DNA from: Sipunculus nudus
Taxonomy: Eukaryota > Annelida > Sipuncula > Golfingiida > Sipunculidae
Direction: 5' to 3'
NCBI GenBank assembly: GCA_026874595.1
Contig: CM049311.1
Location: 48,363,676-48,427,675 of the forward strand
Length of the DNA stretch: 64,000 nt
Part shown: piece after piece, positions 59,151 through 64,000 of the stretch
Layout: every line of letters begins with the position of its first letter
Position numbering within the stretch: the first letter of the stretch is position 1
Notes under the pieces: generated by a model
Seen by the model: the letters and a program-made list of their open reading frames with translations, nothing else
Told to the model about the DNA's origin: nothing
The model's database searches: none
Made by a program: the position numbers and the translations under genes

Positions 59151-60475
59151 ATGACTTGATTTCTATTTTATTAACATTCTCACTAAAGCTTATCTGACTA
59201 AAGTTTAACCACATGAACATTCTGAATACTCTTGACTATAGCATTATATCAGTGCAGACAAACATATATCAGATACAGAATGTTAGGCTTCAGAGGTAGA
59301 GGCTTTATAGTCAGATATCACTGCTGATGTCACCCTTTCAATTTAACCTTCCTAGCCTCAATTTATGTAGCTTTTTCACCTTCCTTGGAGTAAAGCATAC
59401 AAACAAGCAACCATTAAAGGATTAGAAAGTAATTCTTCTACATATATCTGCCACCCATATAAAATACAGATTTACTCTTGAGTGAAGAGGGCACACTCTT
59501 GTGGTTAATACCTTGGACTAGGGTGTTAGGGAAGTGAAATATACTCTCCATTTTATATCAAAAATGCATGTAAAGGCTGGGCAATTATGAATGCTATGCC
59601 TTGAACATCAACAGCTGCTAACAATGCTAGCAGTTCACAGTTTGGTTTACTCTACCGAATATATAATCCTAATTTATTATGCTGTTTTGCTGAACCATTA
59701 CATAATGCTTTTGATATTACAACAGCCAGTAGTCAGGTCTTACAGGAGCAAACCCACACAGATAAAGACTGTGGCTCATAATACTGAGTATGACTAAGAT
59801 AGCGTAAACCTGACAGATCATGGATGCTTTATTATTTCCAATCTTCTTCAATGTCAATACTTCTATTTCAGGTCAGTAGAAAAAATTTATATATCAATAA
59901 AAATGTTATTTCATGCCATCTTTTCATATCATATAGCAACCACATTCTCTCTCCCACAGGCATAAATAACACTCACAACCTAAACACAGGATGAATTTAC
60001 ATGAAGTAGACACAGCATGAAAACTAATTGATGAGGCTGGCCATAAAGAATAAATGAATCATTAATTGGAATAGCTATCATATGGTAAAAACATTAAAAC
60101 AACCATCCCTTTAATTAAAAGACATTAAACAACATTAAATAAGTAAAAGTTATGGTAACGATAAAACATAGCTACAGACCTATAATGCCATGACAGTATT
60201 TAATCATACAATTTAGTACCTCAACATACTATGGTTTATACCATCTATATAATTTAATTACACATATATATAACTACACAGATTATTATGTACAACTATA
60301 TATTACTAAGTTTTAGCACAAAATGATCCTAAGCAATGAAGCATAACAAATTAGTGACCAAGGATATGCAAACATAAATAGTACATTTTATATAAAATAT
60401 TTAATTATACCTTTACATCATATCGTTTATTTTTATTAAACAGAAAATACAGTGATATGAGAGATAGAAGTTTAC

Positions 60476-60538
60476 TTGTATCCAGTAGACTTGGTGGTAT
60501 GGCAGCTGTAGAATTGTCCGCCTCAGCAGCTCCTGAAC
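60476..60538 (-). CDS. Penultimate coding exon of the unrecognised gene
   Basis: On the minus strand, acceptor TGTGTTTCAG (60539-60548) is followed by 63 bp, 21 codons, beginning VQELLRRTILQLPYHQ, then donor GTAAAC at 60475. It is phase 0 at both ends and in frame with the terminal exon at 38936-39061. The helical, charged composition continues naturally into LLQAELGCG. The product family is not recognised. The exon is short, so confidence rests on the splice sites and the frame match. Confidence 0.65.
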
Positions 60539-61789
60539 CTGAAACACAATGTTAGCAGCACAGACAACCTGTTTCAAATGAGATATATCAGCTTAATCAC
60601 AAGAACTTCACAGTCTGGCATCAAGCATAGTTAACAGTTTATAATTTAATGAAACAATTACAGATTATCAAATGTGTACTGTGTGCAGAAGCAAGCTTTG
60701 TTAAATAAATGACTTACAATTATTATTATATCATATTCTTACATGTCAGTTCTTGGAAAAATGTTATCCTCTGACCTAGATCAAAGGTCATGGGAAACTG
60801 AATGACAAGACTGAAAAAGGGACAAAAATAACAAGGGTGAAGGTCAACTGAGGTCAGTGTAAAGACCACATGGATTATATACATGCATACTCTATAAAAT
60901 AATTTTACCCCATTTGATACACCAGAATATTCTAATCAATTTTTATTTTATTCAGAATTCTGGAACCAAAGTCAGAGCACAACTTAACCCACAATATCAA
61001 TAATTAATTTATATCTATTCTATAAATGTATAACATAATGGCTAGGACATAGCTAATATAGTATTATTATTAGAAGATAAGCTCGCATCCTCAGTCCTAA
61101 TTTTTAAATTTCATAATATCAAACTAAGTAAGCTGGACTGAAGGCACTCCTTTTGTTAAAGAATCTGACAGATAAGAGAAGTCTTGTTAGCCTGACAAGT
61201 GAACACAACAATTTTTCTTATCAGTGCTGCCATCTACTGGCACAGCTAGTCATTATATTTTCATTTGTTTCAAGATACAAAAGAACCAAGATGCAGGACA
61301 TCCATATTACACAGACGGGAGATTCACTGCTAGTAGCTCCTGCTCAATTCTTAATGAAAATTGAAAACTTTTTGTAATTATCTTGCATGCCCTAGGTTTT
61401 CTAGCAACTAGGAAACTGAGATGGCCATATAAATTAGGCCGGCATAATTTTGATTGACTCAGCAACAGTTATAGCTTAACTTAATTACTGCCAGATCAGC
61501 TTTTTAGAGTGCGCACAACCTTCAATGAATTTAACCAAGTCAAGTCGCAATTTTGGATTTCTTTTGAGCCTATTAAGCAGAAAGACCAAATTAAGATACA
61601 GTAAAAGCAAAACTTCAAACATCAAAGCAGGGAGGGATTTAGAGTAAAACAGCACGAGTCAGCCTGGGATTGTCTATACAATACATGAGCATGAGATGAT
61701 CATTATAATCACCAAACACAGCCGCAAAATAACAAGATTTAATATCCAAGGGGGGGGAGATCTAATATTCAGTCATGGTAGGTTTTTCC

Positions 61790-62220
61790 GCTTCTTGCAG
61801 TGGTGCCAATCCTGAATCAGATTTTCAATCAAATATTAATTGATTTTCGTGGGGCTTTTTTTTGCAAATAGCATGGGATGGCAATAATTTGCCTCCACTT
61901 GCACAGATATGGCTTATCCCTTGCTATAAGCTTTTGATGTTGCCCCTCTCATAACAGAAATAATATTCATATTTTCAACATTGGACTTGGTAAGAATTTG
62001 ATGTCCCCGATCAAAAAGGCTCTTTAATCAGCGGCAGCGGTGTGAACAAGTGACAGAATGGAGCCACCTTTATTAGTTAATTAACCACAATGGCCTGCCG
62101 GGGGAAATGATAAATGAACGCCTCTTGTTGGCTAATTACTTGGAGTGGCCTGCGGGTAGCACAGAGAGCAAGAGAATCGGGGTTTCATGCAGCACTGGCC
62201 TTCTGTAAACCACATCACAT
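61790..62220. promoter_or_regulatory. Candidate regulatory block with HNF1-like palindrome
   Basis: A perfect GTTAATTAAC palindrome lies at 62076-62085, next to ACCACAATGG. AATATTAATTGATTTTC, GCTCTTTAATCAGC and TTGGCTAATTACTTGG add further homeodomain cores, and AATGGCCTGCCGG and AGTGGCCTGCGGG are a repeated phrase about 55 bp apart. No repeat or exon was detected. Function is inferred. Confidence 0.4.
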
Positions 62221-62242
62221 CTGAATGCTCTCCTCACATGAA

Positions 62243-62267
62243 GGGGGGGGGGGGGGGGGGGGGGGGG
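62243..62267 (+). repeat. Poly-G tract (25 G)
   Basis: This is an uninterrupted run of 25 G, unusual for its length. It may be an unstable locus or a sequencing-sensitive site. Confidence 0.95.
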
Positions 62268-62689
62268 AGGGCTCAAGTACTGTTGTGCAGGGGTAGGGGC
62301 TTAAACTTCATCCCACTCCCCTGGAAATGTCCCTAAATACGTTTTCCTTCTTGAGAGATTTTTCTCCAAAGAAAATATTACCGGATAAAACAAACCCCAG
62401 AATTATTTTGAAGTTATTAGTCAATCCCAACCTCCCAACTATTCTGGTTCCACAACTGTATGGTAGACTTGTATTTATTGCACTTACTAATAACCCCACG
62501 CAATATGGTATCAATGCAGGGTATCAAATTTTTTATTTGATTCATTTTTGTCTATTGGATGTGGATAACAGTAACCATATATTAAGTTTTAAGAATAATT
62601 TTATTTTTTGGAGGTAACTCATCCATTTTTTTAATGCTAGGTTAACTAAGTCTGTTTTATACATCTGCAGAATTCCATTCAGGTTTTGG

Positions 62690-63000
62690 ACTACATGACA
62701 AAGCAGTAGCACACAGCTCCTATTATATCCTGATATTAACCATGCCTGGTGACTACTGCACCTGCGGGCACTGGATGGTCATTGTCCGCATTGCTGGGTC
62801 ATACCATGGAGGAACCCCCGAAAACCCCACTCTTTGTAAGTGAAACACAGCTGAGGAGCACAGCCTTCCCAGGAAGCCTTAGAGCACTCACTCTGGGTGG
62901 GGTCTGAGCATCGGAATTCTCACTGCCTCGGCTGAGATTCAAACTCATGATCTCCTGGCTTTGACTTCCTATGCTCTACCCCCATACCACAGAAGCCAGT
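62690..63000 (-). mobile_element. tRNA-derived SINE (minus strand)
   Basis: On the minus strand, starting near 63000, an A-box-like GGGGGTAGAGCATAGG (about 62968-62983) and a B-box-like GAGTTTGAATCTC (62933-62945) lie about 35 bp apart, as in a tRNA head. Downstream, GGGGTTTTCGGGGGTTCCTC (62809-62828) recalls the V-SINE central domain seen in the SINE at 23691. The 3' limit is uncertain. Confidence 0.6.
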
Positions 63001-63596
63001 AAGAATGATATGTTAGTGGCCAATCAGTGTCTTAACAACTAAGCCAAGTCACATCCAATAGTTCTTGAAATATTTCTGCCTTGAATTTAACTATAATGGG
63101 ATGGTATCTACGAAGAGTAGATATAATGTTGACTTGTGTGGGATAACAGCTTGTAAAGCACATGGGATTGTGATGTGACTGCAACCTATCTTACAAAGCT
63201 TTTAATCAAAATAAGTATATCACAGAAAAGAGGTAAGGGAGTCATCTAACAAACACATGAAAAATTCATTTAGGGACCAGTGGTGCAAGGCAGTAAAATG
63301 TTGTAAATGTTTGGGATATATTATCATGAAATAAACTCTGTAGATAATTTATCAAGTTGATGCAGTAGTCTGACTTGAAATGAAGGGTCTTAAGTACAGA
63401 GACAGCTGCCTATGTGGTTCTAGATGAATATTAAATAAAATAAGATTCAAAATATGTTTTTATCCAATATCAAAATACTGAAAGGTCTGATATTCTGTTC
63501 CTCGATAAATCTGGAGAAATAACAACATCCCCTTTCATCACACAATAAACATGAGCTTGACTTCACAATTCACATTTTTTTTAATTCTCTCCCCTA

Positions 63597-63610
63597 CCCC
63601 CCCCCCCCCT
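63597..63610 (+). repeat. Poly-C tract
   Basis: This is a run of about 13 C after CCCCTA. Confidence 0.9.
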
Positions 63611-63857
63611 ATGGCTGTAAGTATTGACTCATACCTCACTCATTCCACAGCTCACCTTTTTTCATTTTTATTTAGTTTTATTTGAATTTCATATTCTAAT
63701 GATTTATAACTACCAAGTTAATGAAATAAGATAATACTCCTGCTACACTTATTTGAAAATAAAAGACAAAATTAATAACATACAATTTTATAAATTCAAA
63801 CAGTTAAGTTACAAAATCAGTTTTCAGCCAAACACCAACTTTAAAATCTGATAAGAG

Positions 63858-63916
63858 AATATATGTACAGTATAATTCAATATATACTGTACAATATATG
63901 TACAGTATAATTCAAA
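63858..63916 (+). repeat. Short direct and inverted repeat
   Basis: ATATATGTACAGTATAATTC occurs twice (about 63859 and 63894) around ATATACTGTACA, so the segment is both directly repeated and self-complementary. Confidence 0.85.
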
Positions 63917-64000
63917 TTTAAAATTTCAGATTCAGAAAACATCACAGTGGGGTTACAGAGATGAAATGGACAAATACACAGTTATCCTGACAAATGGGGA

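Larger units (their letters stand above)
39062..60475 (-). other. 21.4-kb last intron of the unrecognised gene
   Basis: The intron is bounded on the minus strand by donor GTAAA at 60471-60475 and acceptor CTGTTTCAG at 39062-39070. It is mostly tandem-array mobile elements (41.1-42.3, 45.9-49.6, 50.5-55.4 kb) and minisatellites, plus a few motif-rich blocks. Stretches such as 40560-41090, 42300-43080, 43580-44470, 49620-50500, 55650-56280, 57000-58760 and 59160-60470 show nothing I can support beyond AT-rich DNA. An alternative is that further exons hide in it; none was convincing. Confidence 0.6.
60539..64000 (-). other. Partial upstream intron of the unrecognised gene
   Basis: This runs upstream of the acceptor at 60539. 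No earlier exon was found before the window edge. It holds the regulatory-looking block at 61790-62220, a poly-G tract, and a SINE. Plus-strand frames at 61153-61377 and 62327-62617 have no recognised content. 60560-61780 and 63010-63580 show nothing I can support. Confidence 0.5.

Noticed and set aside
59500-59590. tRNA-like sequence near 59.5 kb (TGTGGTTAATACCTTGGACT)
   Set aside because: Only a weak A-box-like phrase is present, with no B box at the expected distance.
62327-62617. 96-codon plus-strand frame as a gene
   Set aside because: The minus strand is also open here, the residues match no family I know, and no splice sites or context support it.
1-64000. CRISPR arrays, operons or phage/prophage genes
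   Set aside because: Tandem arrays here have no unique spacers, and the composition, splice sites and SINEs are those of an animal genome.

Overview
The window is AT-rich, non-coding-dominated metazoan nuclear DNA, most likely from a mollusc and possibly a bivalve. The evidence is a V-type tRNA-derived SINE (such SINEs are widespread in molluscs), Pearl/Helentron-like elements with central tandem arrays and 3' hairpins, abundant (AT)n and (CT)n microsatellites, and large introns. No bacterial or viral genes, operons or CRISPR arrays are present. Nearly all long open frames are chance or repeat-driven frames; only three exons are supported, all on the minus strand.

Layout: (1) 1-17714 is read as the 5' part of a large first intron of an F-spondin-like gene. 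It holds scattered repeats, MITE-like elements and several GC-richer, motif-dense blocks that look like regulatory DNA. (2) 17715-17901 is coding exon 1 of that gene (signal peptide plus the start of a Reeler domain, ending at a GTAAGT donor). (3) 17902-38935 is intergenic: a likely promoter, a Penelope-like remnant, a SINE, minisatellites (one with an internal strand switch), a non-autonomous hAT-like transposon inside a TA microsatellite, and candidate regulatory blocks. (4) 38936-39061 and 60476-60538 are the last two coding exons of a second minus-strand gene, of unrecognised product. They are separated by a 21.4-kb intron filled with tandem-array elements, including one nested insertion whose empty site can be read from the flanks. 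(5) 60539-64000 continues upstream into that gene, with a motif-rich block and a second tRNA-derived SINE.

The genes do not obviously work together. The most interesting content is the modular repeat family whose copies share end sequences (a palindromic 5' start and a hairpin near the 3' end) but carry different internal tandem arrays. Statements about conservation, enhancer function and transposon class are inferences from sequence only.
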